A stretch of 64,000 nucleotides of DNA from Prevotella merdae (GCF_900290275.1 NZ_LT985323.1:1516322-1580321), one strand, 5' to 3'; shown: positions 1 to 9,767, numbered from the stretch's first letter. Notes: generated by a model not told the origin, from the letters alone. Numbers and translations are program-made.

Positions 1-971
1 AGGTGGATGGTCTGAAGACACACGACCGCAACCTTACAACAGCTGGACAGTTTATGGGTAAGCCACAATATGCAGCCCCAGAACTCATCATCGGAGACTT
101 GAAGAATCAGAACAAGCCTACCGACATTTATGCTATTGGCGTTCTATTGTTCCAGCTAATAGTAGGACACTTGCCGTTTGAAGGACCTTCCAACGTGGTG
201 TTAAATGCGCATCTGCATAACAAAATGCCGTTGAAACAGGTTAAGGATAAGCGTCTGCGTGCCATTATCGATCGTGCTACTGCCAAGGATTGTACTCGTC
301 GCTATCAGACAGCTGCAGAGTTTCGTGCCGCTCTTGACAGTTATGCGTCTGGTGCCGACAGTGGTTTTGACATAAAGGAAAAACTGCCACTTATAGGTGG
401 CATAGCCGCTGCAGTTGTAGCAGTAGTTGTGGCTGTTGTGCTGTTTGTGCCTAAGGGTGGCGACAGTGATACTGCCAACAATGCACCAGTTGCAGAGAAC
501 ACCGAGCAAAACACAAATAAAGAAACTGCAGAGGTGTCAATGCCTGCAGTAAGAAAACAACTGCTCAATCCGAGCGAGGCTAAGGCAGGATTGGCTGCAT
601 TAAAAACTCTTGCAGATGCAGGCGATGTTGAGGCTAAGTTTACATTAAGTCGTCTGTATGCCGTATCGTCAGGTTCGTTCACGCTTAACGATGAGTTTGT
701 AACGATGCAAGCTAATCTCAGCGGTGATGTTAAACCCGATCCAGCCAAGGCACATAAGATGCTTGGTGAGATAGTAAAGGCAAATTCAAAGTACTATCCT
801 GCTCTATACGAGTTGGCATGCGATTATTATGAGGGACCAGCCCTCACTGGAGGCGAGGATCGCAATCTAAGATATACAAAGGAATTGTTGGACAAGGCTT
901 ACAAGTATGCCTCGGAAGCCGACGATCCTGTATACGTAAATAAAATCTCGGCTCTGCTGAGAAAGTACTAA
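1..971 (+). CDS. Ser/Thr protein kinase, C-terminal part (cut by window edge)
   Basis: The reading frame is open to the left edge, so the N-lobe and HRD/DFG motifs lie outside. What remains starts in the activation segment: FMGKPQYAAPEL at about residues 17-28 is the APE motif, followed by a typical C-lobe (DIYAIGVLLFQ). A single membrane helix lies at about 128-150, followed by an extracytoplasmic region with Sel1/TPR-like helices (about 190-322). The C-lobe is closely similar to that of the kinase at 20270-21679 (both share LLFQ, IVGH, PFEGPS), so the two are likely paralogues within one locus. The product should be a membrane kinase with a cytoplasmic catalytic domain and a repeat-type outer domain. 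Catalytic competence cannot be judged here. It is followed 19 bp later by a PP2C phosphatase gene. Confidence 0.85.
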   Translation, partial: VDGLKTHDRNLTTAGQFMGKPQYAAPELIIGDLKNQNKPTDIYAIGVLLFQLIVGHLPFEGPSNVVLNAHLHNKMPLKQVKDKRLRAIIDRATAKDCTRRYQTAAEFRAALDSYASGADSGFDIKEKLPLIGGIAAAVVAVVVAVVLFVPKGGDSDTANNAPVAENTEQNTNKETAEVSMPAVRKQLLNPSEAKAGLAALKTLADAGDVEAKFTLSRLYAVSSGSFTLNDEFVTMQANLSGDVKPDPAKAHKMLGEIVKANSKYYPALYELACDYYEGPALTGGEDRNLRYTKELLDKAYKYASEADDPVYVNKISALLRKY

Positions 972-990
972 CCATACACAGACTAAACGT

Positions 991-1887
991 ATGACTGAAA
1001 ATAATATCAATCCTACGGCAGGACTTGAGGAAATCAGGACCATAGCATCGTGCAACATCTGCGAAGCAGTGGGACGCACTGGTATAGGCGGACGTAAAGA
1101 GAATCAGGACTCATATAACGGAGTGCGCATTGGTGAAACCGTAGTACTGACAGTTTGCGATGGCATGGGCGGTATGAATGGAGGACAGACTGCATCTCGC
1201 ATTGCTGTAGCCGAGATAGTGCAGACTATGAACGAGACTCCTGAAGAGGAAATATCTGCAGATACAGTACGTCTGGCTGTGGAGAATGCCAATGCAGCCA
1301 TCTATCGAAGGGCAATGAACGAGCCGCAATTGCGAGGTATGGGCACTACAGCCACTGTTGTGGTGCTGTCGCCTAAGGCTGCCTATATTACGCACATAGG
1401 TGATAGCCGCATTTATCTATTGCATAAGGGCAAGAAGGAGTTTCGCACATTTGATCACTCCAAAGTGTTCGAGATGGTGGAGCAAGGTATGATAAGTGAG
1501 GAGCAAGCACGACAGTCGAGTTTCTCAAATATAATAACTAGGGCTTTAGGTATACGTCCTCAGGTAGAGATGACAGTGGAAATCTTGCCTTACCGCAAGG
1601 GCGACCGCTTCATATTATGCTGCGATGGTATATGGAATGCCAAGCCTGAACCCGAAATGATAAAACTCTTTAACGAGTGCAAGACGGCTATAGATGAGGT
1701 GAAGGTGCTGACAGAAACCATCAACGCATACGGAATGGAGATTGGTGGCGAACACGATAATCTGACCGCAATAGTGGCTGACATTAAGTGCAACTCGAAG
1801 ATGCAGCATAGTTGCTTCAAACTTGTAGGTAGAGCATTGGGACGTCAGTGGCAACGTATCAAGGGCACTTGTAAGAAAAAGAAATAA
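991..1887 (+). CDS. PP2C-family Ser/Thr phosphatase, soluble
   Basis: This 298-residue PP2C (PPM) phosphatase is expected to remove phosphate from Ser/Thr residues using two metal ions. Visible motifs are RKENQD (residues 35-40), DGMGG (57-61, metal-binding Asp), GMGTTATV, HIGDSRIYL, FILCCDGIWN and the C-terminal DNLTAIV with the last metal-binding Asp. No membrane segment is seen, unlike the two other PP2Cs of the locus; the tail is strongly basic. A 30-residue N-terminal extension contains two Cys residues. It sits between a kinase gene (19 bp upstream) and an FHA gene (20 bp downstream), so it is probably co-transcribed and likely reverses the neighbouring kinase. Substrates are unknown. 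Confidence 0.93.
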   Translation: MTENNINPTAGLEEIRTIASCNICEAVGRTGIGGRKENQDSYNGVRIGETVVLTVCDGMGGMNGGQTASRIAVAEIVQTMNETPEEEISADTVRLAVENANAAIYRRAMNEPQLRGMGTTATVVVLSPKAAYITHIGDSRIYLLHKGKKEFRTFDHSKVFEMVEQGMISEEQARQSSFSNIITRALGIRPQVEMTVEILPYRKGDRFILCCDGIWNAKPEPEMIKLFNECKTAIDEVKVLTETINAYGMEIGGEHDNLTAIVADIKCNSKMQHSCFKLVGRALGRQWQRIKGTCKKKK

Positions 1888-1907
1888 GTATATAAGAGCA
1901 AACAAAT

Positions 1908-2558
1908 ATGGAGAAACGCATAATAATAGGCAGAGGAACGGATTGCGACGTTACAATCCCCGATGAAACAGATAATGTGAGCCGCCATCATCTGGTGATT
2001 TCGTTCAATATCTTCGGCAAGATGAAGATAAGCGACACCAGCAGCAACGGCACGTTTATCAACGACAACCGTATGCTGAAGGGTAGTTCGGTGCCTGTAA
2101 CACGCAATGACAAGATAAGGTTAGGTGCACAATGGGAACTTGACTGGAACCTTGTGATTGACCCATTTTGCAAGATACGCAAGGCTATTATAGCTTGTTT
2201 GGTTGCTGTTGTATTAGCTCTCGTTGGATGGGGAATATATTGTGCTGTGAGCCCAAAAGCTGATGACTCGACAAAAATTATCATACCGAAGGCTGAAACA
2301 AATTCTACGGATGAACAGTGGAACGGAGATTCAACAAAGCATGTTGTGCCAATAGATGAACGAATAAGTGTTGGAAATGCCGCACGCAAGCAGTCTGGCA
2401 CAAATGCAGGAAAGGGAAAATCGCCAAGAAACGTTCGCTATAAGTCGAAGGGAACAAATGGAAAGGCAGACAGGCAATACGCAAATGACAACTCAAAAGA
2501 AATGTCGAACAATAACCAAGACAAATCGTCAGGCAAGAATATAACCATTGTAAACTGA
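1908..2558 (+). CDS. FHA-domain membrane protein
   Basis: This 216-residue protein has an N-terminal FHA domain, a phosphothreonine-binding module. The diagnostic residues are GR at 8-9, SRHH at 25-28 and NGTF at 47-50. A single membrane helix follows at about 92-113, and then a polar, basic, low-complexity tail rich in Lys, Asn and Ser, probably outside the cytoplasmic membrane. The FHA domain would face the cytoplasm, where the kinases act. It could recruit a phosphorylated kinase or substrate to the membrane. The tail resembles no family I know. It is placed directly after the kinase and PP2C genes. Confidence 0.88.
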   Translation: MEKRIIIGRGTDCDVTIPDETDNVSRHHLVISFNIFGKMKISDTSSNGTFINDNRMLKGSSVPVTRNDKIRLGAQWELDWNLVIDPFCKIRKAIIACLVAVVLALVGWGIYCAVSPKADDSTKIIIPKAETNSTDEQWNGDSTKHVVPIDERISVGNAARKQSGTNAGKGKSPRNVRYKSKGTNGKADRQYANDNSKEMSNNNQDKSSGKNITIVN

Positions 2559-2625
2559 TATTAGCTATAAACAAAAGCTGATAACAACGATTAAGACAAA
2601 ATATAGAAACACAAAACTCTTGAAA

Positions 2626-4128
2626 ATGAAAAAAATGCTTTGCTCTACACTGGCGGTTTTACTCAGTGCCTCAGCAATGGCGCAGACTGCCGATTGGCTT
2701 GTAACACCGCAGTTTGACGAGATGAAATACTTTGCACCTAAGATGTATAAGGTGACCAAGAATAACAAGGTTGGCATGATTGGTGCCGACGGTAAGACTA
2801 TACTCGAACCACAATATGATGCCATAAACCTCTTTTACGAAGGTCGTGCCGTGTTTGTAGACCGCACTTCTGAAGGTTGGCTCATAAGGGGTGTGATATC
2901 CGAAGATGGAACCGTAAATTATGCTGAAGGCAACTACTACTTGCTGCCCAAGTATATGTTCTACTCGGAGGGTCTTCTTACCGTTCGTAACGAGCGTGGG
3001 CTGTATGGCTATCTAGATGAAAAATGTAAACCGGCATTCGACTTTACATCCGACGAGGTGAAACCCTTTAGCGAGGGCTTTGCAGTAGTGGGCGAGGGCG
3101 ACACCTTTCACTGGATAAATACCTCGGGCGAGCAGATTCTGCCACGTTTAAAGAATGGCGGCACACCATATGGCGGTACCAACTTCCACAACGGCAAGGC
3201 TTATCTATGGGACGAGGACGGCGTGTTCTTTGCCCTTGACGACAACGGCAAGACAACAAGGGTACCAACACGACAACTTACGGTAGACTATCTGTATCGT
3301 GTGGACACCGACTATGGCGACGAGGTGCCATATGCTGCCTATAGCCCCGACTGTTCGACGGAATGGACACCAGAGCAGCGCGAGGGCAAGTGGACCTATA
3401 TATCCAAAGGGGGTAAGTTGCTTACGCCTTTCCAGTATCAGAGCGTGGCACGGTTTGTCGATGGCTCGGCTGTGGCAGAGGCAGACGGTCGCTACGGATT
3501 GCTAAAGGTTGTGGACGACCATTCCACCTTCTACACCACCACGGGCAAGACTCGTCATGTGTTCTCGGCAGGAGGTTCGTGTACATGTAGCTTTGCGCTT
3601 GCTGTACCCCAGAAGTGGCAAGGTCAAGACCTAAACGTAAGTCTGAAAGATACTGAAACAGGTGCTGCTATAGCCTTGACACCAAGCAGTCAGAATCGCT
3701 ATAGTTTTGCCTATCGTCCCAACGGCGCACGCCACAGCGAGCGCAAGACTTTCCGTGTGGAGGTGAAAAATAATGGCATAAGTTTATGGCAAGGCGAGGC
3801 AGACTATGTGTTTGAACAGCGGGCAAGGCTACAGTCTAAGATTCGCGTGAACAATGCCGATGCCAACCAAAACGACCGTTGTTACGTAACAGCTACCGTA
3901 ACAAACCCTTCGGGCATAGCCGTAACCACCACCGTAACGCTACATGGAGGCGGAAGCAAGGCACGGTTTGAGTCTAAGACCACCACATTGACCATTCCGC
4001 CATACAGCTCGAAAACTATCAGCAGTTGGTTCTATGTAAAGAATGTGGAGCTAGGCGGATGGTGCTCGGTATCGACATCGGAGGGAACCCAGACACGCAA
4101 GAGCAATTTGGAATTGAAACCATTCTAA
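2626..4128 (+). CDS. Secreted WG-repeat protein with C-terminal beta-sandwich
   Basis: The ATG at 2626 is chosen over an in-frame TTG at 2620 because it places a signal peptide (MKKMLCSTLAVLLSASAMAQ) at the N-terminus, giving 500 residues. The body carries WG-type repeats (KVGMIGADGKTILEPQYDA, GLYGYLDEKCKPAF, GKWTYISKGGKLLTPFQYQ), which form beta-propeller-like or solenoid surfaces. From about residue 300 there are two beta-sandwich-like segments; the second (NDRCYVTATVTNPSG) resembles CARDB/Ig-like cell-surface domains. The protein should be periplasmic or exported, and is a plausible ligand or partner of the kinase outer domains. Function unknown. Confidence 0.85.
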   Translation: MKKMLCSTLAVLLSASAMAQTADWLVTPQFDEMKYFAPKMYKVTKNNKVGMIGADGKTILEPQYDAINLFYEGRAVFVDRTSEGWLIRGVISEDGTVNYAEGNYYLLPKYMFYSEGLLTVRNERGLYGYLDEKCKPAFDFTSDEVKPFSEGFAVVGEGDTFHWINTSGEQILPRLKNGGTPYGGTNFHNGKAYLWDEDGVFFALDDNGKTTRVPTRQLTVDYLYRVDTDYGDEVPYAAYSPDCSTEWTPEQREGKWTYISKGGKLLTPFQYQSVARFVDGSAVAEADGRYGLLKVVDDHSTFYTTTGKTRHVFSAGGSCTCSFALAVPQKWQGQDLNVSLKDTETGAAIALTPSSQNRYSFAYRPNGARHSERKTFRVEVKNNGISLWQGEADYVFEQRARLQSKIRVNNADANQNDRCYVTATVTNPSGIAVTTTVTLHGGGSKARFESKTTTLTIPPYSSKTISSWFYVKNVELGGWCSVSTSEGTQTRKSNLELKPF

Positions 4129-4178
4129 AAAAAGGACTTATATAGAAAAACATTCACATTAAACACAAAACCAACATT

Positions 4179-4946
4179 ATGAACAAGAAGAGTATTATCC
4201 TTATGCCTCTTCTGGCTTGTGCCCTCACGGCATCGGCTCAGATCAATGGCAATGGTGGCGACTTTGAGCAGAAGCCAAAGAGCCAGACACACAGAACTAA
4301 CGGAACAGACCTACAAATCAAGACAAAGAACTATGGCTACGAGTTCAGCATGGGCGTACGTGCAGGCGCAGGTGTGTCCATGATGAGCGAGGGCGACGAC
4401 CTTAAGGTGTACGACGGCAGTGGTATCTCTTACGGAGGCGGTGTGGTTGCCAATGTTCGTTTTGGCTCAAAGGACTCGCGAGGACGTGCCTTGCATGGAC
4501 AGGGCCTTTTTGGTATCGGTCTTGAGCTGAACTACAAGAACCATACCGTGAAGACTCTTGGTGGAGAGGACCTGAAGATGGGCTATTTTGAGGTGCCACT
4601 GATGTTCCAGTTCTACCCTATGTACAACAGCAAGCAGATGAAGAACCTCTACATCGAGGTGGGCCCAACGTTTGCCGGAACACTATCGTCGAGCCCCGAA
4701 TATTTAGAGGTGAACAACACGCGCTACAAGACAGGCGACCTAAAGGGCTTTGACGTAAAGGCTACTGTGGGCTTGGGCTATCGCTTCAACACAAATGCAG
4801 CCAACGAGGGATTCTATGTAAACGCACGTTACTATCTTGGCACAAGCGAACTGGCAGGCAATTTCCCTGGTAAGATTTCGTCGGCAGAATTGTCTATAGG
4901 TTACACATTCCACTGTCTTGGCGGAAACCACAAGAAGGAGAAGTAG
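4179..4946 (+). CDS. Outer-membrane beta-barrel protein (porin-like family)
   Basis: This 255-residue protein has a signal peptide (MNKKSIILMPLLACALTASA). Its body alternates polar and hydrophobic residues with many Gly and aromatic residues, as in small 8-10-stranded barrels of the Bacteroidetes PorT/outer-membrane beta-barrel families (examples: GVRAGAGVSMMSEGDD, GIGLELNYKNHTV, YIEVGPTFAGTL, LSIGYTF near the C-terminus). It is likely an outer-membrane barrel. The gene lies between the WG-repeat protein and a lipoprotein, so this part of the block seems to supply envelope components. The ligand or role is not evident. Confidence 0.8.
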   Translation: MNKKSIILMPLLACALTASAQINGNGGDFEQKPKSQTHRTNGTDLQIKTKNYGYEFSMGVRAGAGVSMMSEGDDLKVYDGSGISYGGGVVANVRFGSKDSRGRALHGQGLFGIGLELNYKNHTVKTLGGEDLKMGYFEVPLMFQFYPMYNSKQMKNLYIEVGPTFAGTLSSSPEYLEVNNTRYKTGDLKGFDVKATVGLGYRFNTNAANEGFYVNARYYLGTSELAGNFPGKISSAELSIGYTFHCLGGNHKKEK

Positions 4947-4988
4947 AAAACATTTTTTTTGAACCAAAACAACTAAATTAGTAGACAT

Positions 4989-6419
4989 ATGAAAAAGATA
5001 ATATATTGCCTTGTGGCACTCGTTGCAGTGGTGCTGGCATCGTGCTCTAACGACGATATAGAGGTGGCGCAGACAGGCGGATTAACGCTGACGGTAAACA
5101 CACAGGCCGCTTACGACCAGTTTAACACTACCGATGATGTGCGCGACATGTTGCGCACCAACACCAACACCTTGCATGTTATGACCTTTGTGTACGACAC
5201 CAAGGGCAACCTAGTTACGAGCAAGGAACAGGACCAGAACACATTCAACACCGTGCAGTTCGACCTTGGCAGTGTGCCTAATGGTGAGTATACGGTTCTA
5301 ACCATCGAGACCGTAATGGTGCAGAACAAGACAACCAAGAAACAGGAGTCGCCGGCATGGGATTTTGAGGGCACAGACAAACTGTCTACGGTAAAGGCTA
5401 CACAGAAACTTTACGAGGTGTACTATCCATACACCATTGGCGCCACAACCGACAAGATTGTGGTGAACAATATGACAAAGGCTTCGGTCACGCCAAAGGC
5501 CATAGGCTCCTTGATGCAGTTCTACTTCATGAATTTTGACAAGTCATCTTATGTTGACGTGGGCTTTGCTTGCGACGACATGATAGACTACTATCTGTTT
5601 GACCCATCGTTGGAGCGTAGCGCGCGCTTCCATACCGACCTTACAAGCAAGGGATACTTCAATGTACGTTGCAGCGCGGCCATCGATGGCAAGAGCAGTT
5701 TGAGTCAGACCAGATACATCCTAGAGAGCAATATCTCTTATGACTTTTGCTTTACTAAGACAGCAGCCGACTCGAAGAAGGGCACATGGACATATTATAA
5801 GTCGCTCCATGGCAAAATGGCGCTTGAGGATGGCAAGTTTTACTATGGTGGATCAAACTACATCGATGCCAATACTCCTATGAGTGTATATCTGGGCAGT
5901 CGGGAAGGATTCATGGCATGGTTGCAGACATTGAACGGACAGACCACATCGATTGTGCCTGAAATATTCACTACATGGAAAGCGGATGTAAGCAAGGTGC
6001 AGTCGTTTATGAAGGGTTACACCATGACCGTAGGCGAATCGGGTAAGGCCATAAAGCAGACCGACGGCTCGTACGGAATACAGTACAAAGGCAACGGCAA
6101 GGAGTCGAGCATAGCCTACTTCTTCGAGACTGCCACTACAAGCCTGTACGAGGCAGACATCATTTATGCAAAAAATGCAGTTTCGGATACCGACTTGAAG
6201 AATTATGCAAATACCAATTTCACCTTCATCACCGACGATGAAGAAACCAAGTCGTATATGTACATGAGCAAGGATGGAAAGACCATTGTTGTTCTGCAGC
6301 TGCTGAGTGATAAAAATATTCTGGGATATGTGGATATGGACTATCTTAACAAGAACTCTGTACCCAAGAAGGATATGCCTAAGTATGCCATGAGAATGGT
6401 GACGGGCAAAAAACGATAA
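4989..6419 (+). CDS. Surface or periplasmic lipoprotein, fimbrillin-like N-terminus
   Basis: This 476-residue protein has a lipoprotein signal: hydrophobic segment, then LASC with the lipidated Cys at residue 19, followed by SNDD. The N-terminal part (LTLTVNTQ, LHVMTFVYDTKGNLV, PNGEYTVLTIE) resembles the first Ig-like domain of FimB/Mfa2-type fimbrillin anchors and related Bacteroidales surface lipoproteins, but the match is weak. The remainder is beta-rich and unassigned. A 9-bp perfect hairpin follows the stop codon. It probably sits in the outer membrane; its place beside a barrel and an exported protease suggests surface function. Confidence 0.75.
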   Translation: MKKIIYCLVALVAVVLASCSNDDIEVAQTGGLTLTVNTQAAYDQFNTTDDVRDMLRTNTNTLHVMTFVYDTKGNLVTSKEQDQNTFNTVQFDLGSVPNGEYTVLTIETVMVQNKTTKKQESPAWDFEGTDKLSTVKATQKLYEVYYPYTIGATTDKIVVNNMTKASVTPKAIGSLMQFYFMNFDKSSYVDVGFACDDMIDYYLFDPSLERSARFHTDLTSKGYFNVRCSAAIDGKSSLSQTRYILESNISYDFCFTKTAADSKKGTWTYYKSLHGKMALEDGKFYYGGSNYIDANTPMSVYLGSREGFMAWLQTLNGQTTSIVPEIFTTWKADVSKVQSFMKGYTMTVGESGKAIKQTDGSYGIQYKGNGKESSIAYFFETATTSLYEADIIYAKNAVSDTDLKNYANTNFTFITDDEETKSYMYMSKDGKTIVVLQLLSDKNILGYVDMDYLNKNSVPKKDMPKYAMRMVTGKKR

Positions 6420-6433
6420 TACAGCATTTTTAT

Positions 6434-6456
6434 AGGAGAGGGTGTGTCCCTCTCCT
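6434..6456 (+). terminator. Intergenic hairpin, 9-bp perfect stem
   Basis: AGGAGAGGG pairs with CCCTCTCCT around a 5-nt loop; three further pairs (one wobble) can extend the stem. It lies between the lipoprotein stop and the metalloprotease start. No U-run follows, so it may act as a partial terminator or an mRNA-stabilising end rather than a strong terminator. Confidence 0.5.
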
Positions 6457-6477
6457 GTAATAAAACTCTTGACAATC

Positions 6478-8514
6478 ATGAAAAAATTGACATTGTTGAT
6501 AATGTGTCTTATGATTGGGCTTGGCAGTTATGCCGTACCGGCACAAAGGGTGGCAAGGCATATAGGGCAGCCCGATGGCTCGGTGCTTGACGTGTATCTG
6601 TATGGTGACGAACACTTTCATTTTTTCATGACAACAGACAGCGTGCCTGTGTTTGGTACGGCACGCGGATTGTACTATGCTGACATCAGGGGCGAGGAGT
6701 TGGTTGTATCGGACGTGCTTGCCCACAATGCACCAGAACGCAAGCATATGGAAACGACGTTTGTCAGCAACAAGACTATTGTGGCAAAATGGCTCAGAAT
6801 CCAGCACTTGCAGCATATGGAAGAGGCCAACGGCAAACGCATGCAACGGGCAACAAGTAGAGGGGTTGGAGAGCCGAAGCAATATGTTGGTACTAAAAGG
6901 GGACTTGTTATACTGGTGAATTTTGCCAATCTGCACTTTAAAACCGAAAACACCCAAAAGGAATTTGACAATCTCTTTAATCAGAAGGGATACCAAAAGA
7001 ACGGCAGTATTGGCTCGGTACACGATTATTTCTACGACCAGAGCTATGGCAAGTTTGACCTAAGGTTTGATGTTGTGGGACCGGTTACGCTAAGCCACGA
7101 CCTCGACTATTATGGCGCCAACAACGTAATTACCAACAATGACAGCAATCCGAAGGACATGGTGGTTGAGGCGTGCAAGATGGTAGGCTCAGTAGTCGAC
7201 TTTGCCGACTATGATTGGGATGGCGACGGCGAGGTGGACCAGGTGTTTGTTGTTTATGCCGGTTATGGCGAGCATGCAGGAGCGCCCGAAGAAACTATAT
7301 GGCCGCACGAGAGTAGGCTGGGAAGCAAGGCAATAACTCTTGACGGAATAAAGATAAATACTTATGCTTGCTCGTGCGAACTTGTAGGCAAGGATGGCAA
7401 CACACTTACAGGCATTGGCACTCCATGCCATGAGTTTAGCCATTGTCTTGGGTTGCCCGACTTGTACGACACCGACTATAGTGGGGCCTTCGGAATGAGT
7501 TATTGGGACGTGATGGATTCGGGCAGCTATTCAGGTCCAAGCAACAACGGCGAGGTGCCTTACGGCTATTCGGCTTACGAACGATGGTTTGCTGGATGGT
7601 TGGAACCTGTAGAGATAACGGCAACGCAACATATTGTAGATATGAAGAATGTTGCCGATGAGCCAGAGGCATACCTTATATATAATATGGGCAACCGCAA
7701 CGAATACTATATAATAGAGAATCATCAGCCTACACGTTGGTTTAGCTATGTGGCAAATTATACCGGCATTGGCGGAATGCTGGTGTCGCATGTCAATTAC
7801 GACAAGACGGCATGGACATCCAATAAGGTTAATCCCAGTCCTACACATCAACGGCTCAGCATCATACCCGCCGACAACAGTTATGGCAGTACGGAAGAAG
7901 AGCTGCGTGGCGACCTGTTTCCTGGCAGCAATAAGGTGACATTATTGTCGAGCACATCGCATACTGCTACAGGCGGAAAGTTGTACAACAAGAACATCGA
8001 CGACTCGTATTATCTGAACCGCACGCTAAACCGCATTGTCGAAAACAGCGACGGAACAATAGGTTTTGATGCTGTATTCGCCGAAGACACGCCTGCCCCA
8101 ATAGGTATGTTGCCATTCGACATTGGCGATGTGGGCTACACAGCCAAGTGGGCGGGAGTAGACAATGCCGAATCGTATACTGTAGAGCAACAAGCCGTAG
8201 GATTGGGACAGTCTATGGTGCCGGTAATAAAGAGGCAGACCATAGAAGGGGTGCAAGGAACTACATTGCCTATGCAATGGCTTGTAAAAACTGGCACAAC
8301 TAAGTATAGGGTTAAGGCCATAGTCAATGGGTTTGAGTCGGATTGGAGCGGACTTGTTGAGGTTGACCGAACCACAAGCGGCATAAATCCTCTTGCAGCC
8401 GGTAATGACGAGGAGACAATATACGGTATTGACGGACTGAAATACCCGCATGTGCGTAAGGGATTAAACATTGTAAAGCGCAACGGAAAAGCGGAAAAGA
8501 TACTTGTGAAATGA
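6478..8514 (+). CDS. Secreted M6-family zinc metalloprotease
   Basis: The ATG at 6478 is preferred to a GTG at 6442, because the GTG lies inside a hairpin and the ATG begins a signal peptide (MKKLTLLIMCLMIGLGSYA). The product has 678 residues. The zinc site HEFSHCLGLPD (residues 318-328; HExxHxxGxxD) identifies the immune-inhibitor-A/M6 class. The family-typical upstream pattern (GLVILVNF, SYGKFDL, an acidic DWDGDGEVD loop likely binding calcium) is present. The C-terminus (IYGIDG...KGLNIVKRNGKAEKILVK) looks like the short C-terminal motif of Bacteroidetes exported proteins. It should be an exported endopeptidase. It overlaps by 4 bp an alternative start of the next gene, suggesting coupled expression. 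Confidence 0.92.
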   Translation: MKKLTLLIMCLMIGLGSYAVPAQRVARHIGQPDGSVLDVYLYGDEHFHFFMTTDSVPVFGTARGLYYADIRGEELVVSDVLAHNAPERKHMETTFVSNKTIVAKWLRIQHLQHMEEANGKRMQRATSRGVGEPKQYVGTKRGLVILVNFANLHFKTENTQKEFDNLFNQKGYQKNGSIGSVHDYFYDQSYGKFDLRFDVVGPVTLSHDLDYYGANNVITNNDSNPKDMVVEACKMVGSVVDFADYDWDGDGEVDQVFVVYAGYGEHAGAPEETIWPHESRLGSKAITLDGIKINTYACSCELVGKDGNTLTGIGTPCHEFSHCLGLPDLYDTDYSGAFGMSYWDVMDSGSYSGPSNNGEVPYGYSAYERWFAGWLEPVEITATQHIVDMKNVADEPEAYLIYNMGNRNEYYIIENHQPTRWFSYVANYTGIGGMLVSHVNYDKTAWTSNKVNPSPTHQRLSIIPADNSYGSTEEELRGDLFPGSNKVTLLSSTSHTATGGKLYNKNIDDSYYLNRTLNRIVENSDGTIGFDAVFAEDTPAPIGMLPFDIGDVGYTAKWAGVDNAESYTVEQQAVGLGQSMVPVIKRQTIEGVQGTTLPMQWLVKTGTTKYRVKAIVNGFESDWSGLVEVDRTTSGINPLAAGNDEETIYGIDGLKYPHVRKGLNIVKRNGKAEKILVK

Positions 8515-8537
8515 AATCTATAAACTTTACAGAACAA

Positions 8538-9767
8538 ATGAAGATATTAGTGAAATTTATCTCGGCATTAGTTGCACTTGTCCTGATGCCATGCCTTTCG
8601 GCTAGAGCCCAAGCCCCGTCAACCATAGTTATGAAGAATGGCTCTACAGTTGTGGGACATATTGTGCTGCAGCGTCCTGGCATCGACATTATGGTGAAGA
8701 CAGAAAAGGCGGCGTTTGTGGTTGAGGAGGACAAACAGACATCCATTCTGACAAAGAATGTTAAGTACGAGAATCTGTCGCGCCAATGGAAGCGATGGGC
8801 GCTTACGAAGAATGCTTTGCAAGGCGACGCCAACGGACGTTATCTTGTGATGTACGACATCAAGACTAAGGACTATACCTACACCAATGTGGCACGTGTA
8901 GAGCGCGAGAAGACGCCGAAGGTGGTTTATGTGCAGATTATGCCAGAGACCTACAAAATAAAAATGAGCGACATAAGCTGCATAAAACGTGTGGAGCCTA
9001 CAGCAAAGGAGCGAAACAGCGGAGTGGACGACGAGGTGGTGATTGCTGGCAATAAGACCTATAAAGGCACTATTGTAAATCAGGTGCCAGGCAAGAGCAT
9101 GACTGTGTCCACGGCCGACGAGAGTGTGGAAATACCAGCCTCTAAAGTGTATGAGGTGCGCAAGGTGGCACGTGTGGCATCGGACAAGCTGTACGAACAA
9201 TCCGATTACCGCAACACAATTGTATTGAAGGACGGATCGCAGAAAGTAGGTGTGATAGAGGTGCAGCGCTATGGCAAATTGCCTAAAGACCAATATACAA
9301 CTCTTGTTATGGCAGACGGCAAAAACGTTAAGGTTAAGGCATCCGACATTGTTGAGATACGCTATACATACGAGGAAAAGCAGCACGACATATACAAGGC
9401 TGGAGGAGTGTATGCCAACGAGTTTCTGCTTCGCAAGGCTAAGACAAAGGTGGAGAACGGCCAAACGATGTATGTAGACAAGAAGGTGTTTGCATTTCCC
9501 GAGGGTATGGTGATAACGTTCAAGTCGGCAGGCACAAAGCTGCAAGGTGACTGGTACCTTATAGCTCTTGATAACACCACTACGGAAGACGGCACCTCAA
9601 CACAAGGCTATACAGCCGAGACACGTGTGTCAAACGCCATAAAACCTTCGAATACCGACATGGTGGATGGCGTAAGCAGTATCAACTATGTTTATCTGTC
9701 GCCCGGTTACTATGCTTTGGCAAACGACAACATGAGCGATACGTATATCATAAAAATAAAGAAATAA
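8538..9767 (+). CDS. Secreted protein with three small beta-domain repeats
   Basis: An in-frame ATG at 8511 overlaps the previous stop, but the ATG at 8538 puts a clear signal peptide first (MKILVKFISALVALVLMPCL, then SARAQA), giving 409 residues. I recognise no named family. Three related segments each start with a strand-turn-strand such as TIVMKNGSTVVGHIVLQ, KTYKGTIVNQVPGKSMTV and TIVLKDGSQKVGVIEVQ, followed by a second strand pair; these look like SH3/LSm-like small barrels. The last third (after about residue 290) is beta-rich and different. Probably periplasmic or surface-exposed. Its tight spacing after the M6 protease gene suggests a shared transcript. Function unknown. Confidence 0.75.
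   Translation: MKILVKFISALVALVLMPCLSARAQAPSTIVMKNGSTVVGHIVLQRPGIDIMVKTEKAAFVVEEDKQTSILTKNVKYENLSRQWKRWALTKNALQGDANGRYLVMYDIKTKDYTYTNVARVEREKTPKVVYVQIMPETYKIKMSDISCIKRVEPTAKERNSGVDDEVVIAGNKTYKGTIVNQVPGKSMTVSTADESVEIPASKVYEVRKVARVASDKLYEQSDYRNTIVLKDGSQKVGVIEVQRYGKLPKDQYTTLVMADGKNVKVKASDIVEIRYTYEEKQHDIYKAGGVYANEFLLRKAKTKVENGQTMYVDKKVFAFPEGMVITFKSAGTKLQGDWYLIALDNTTTEDGTSTQGYTAETRVSNAIKPSNTDMVDGVSSINYVYLSPGYYALANDNMSDTYIIKIKK

Noticed and set aside
6442..6477. GTG start for the M6 protease
   Set aside because: It lies in the hairpin and delays the signal peptide; the ATG at 6478 gives a normal one.
8619..9545. Open frame antisense to the secreted repeat protein
   Set aside because: The plus-strand gene has a signal peptide and follows the operon spacing; the antisense frame has neither.
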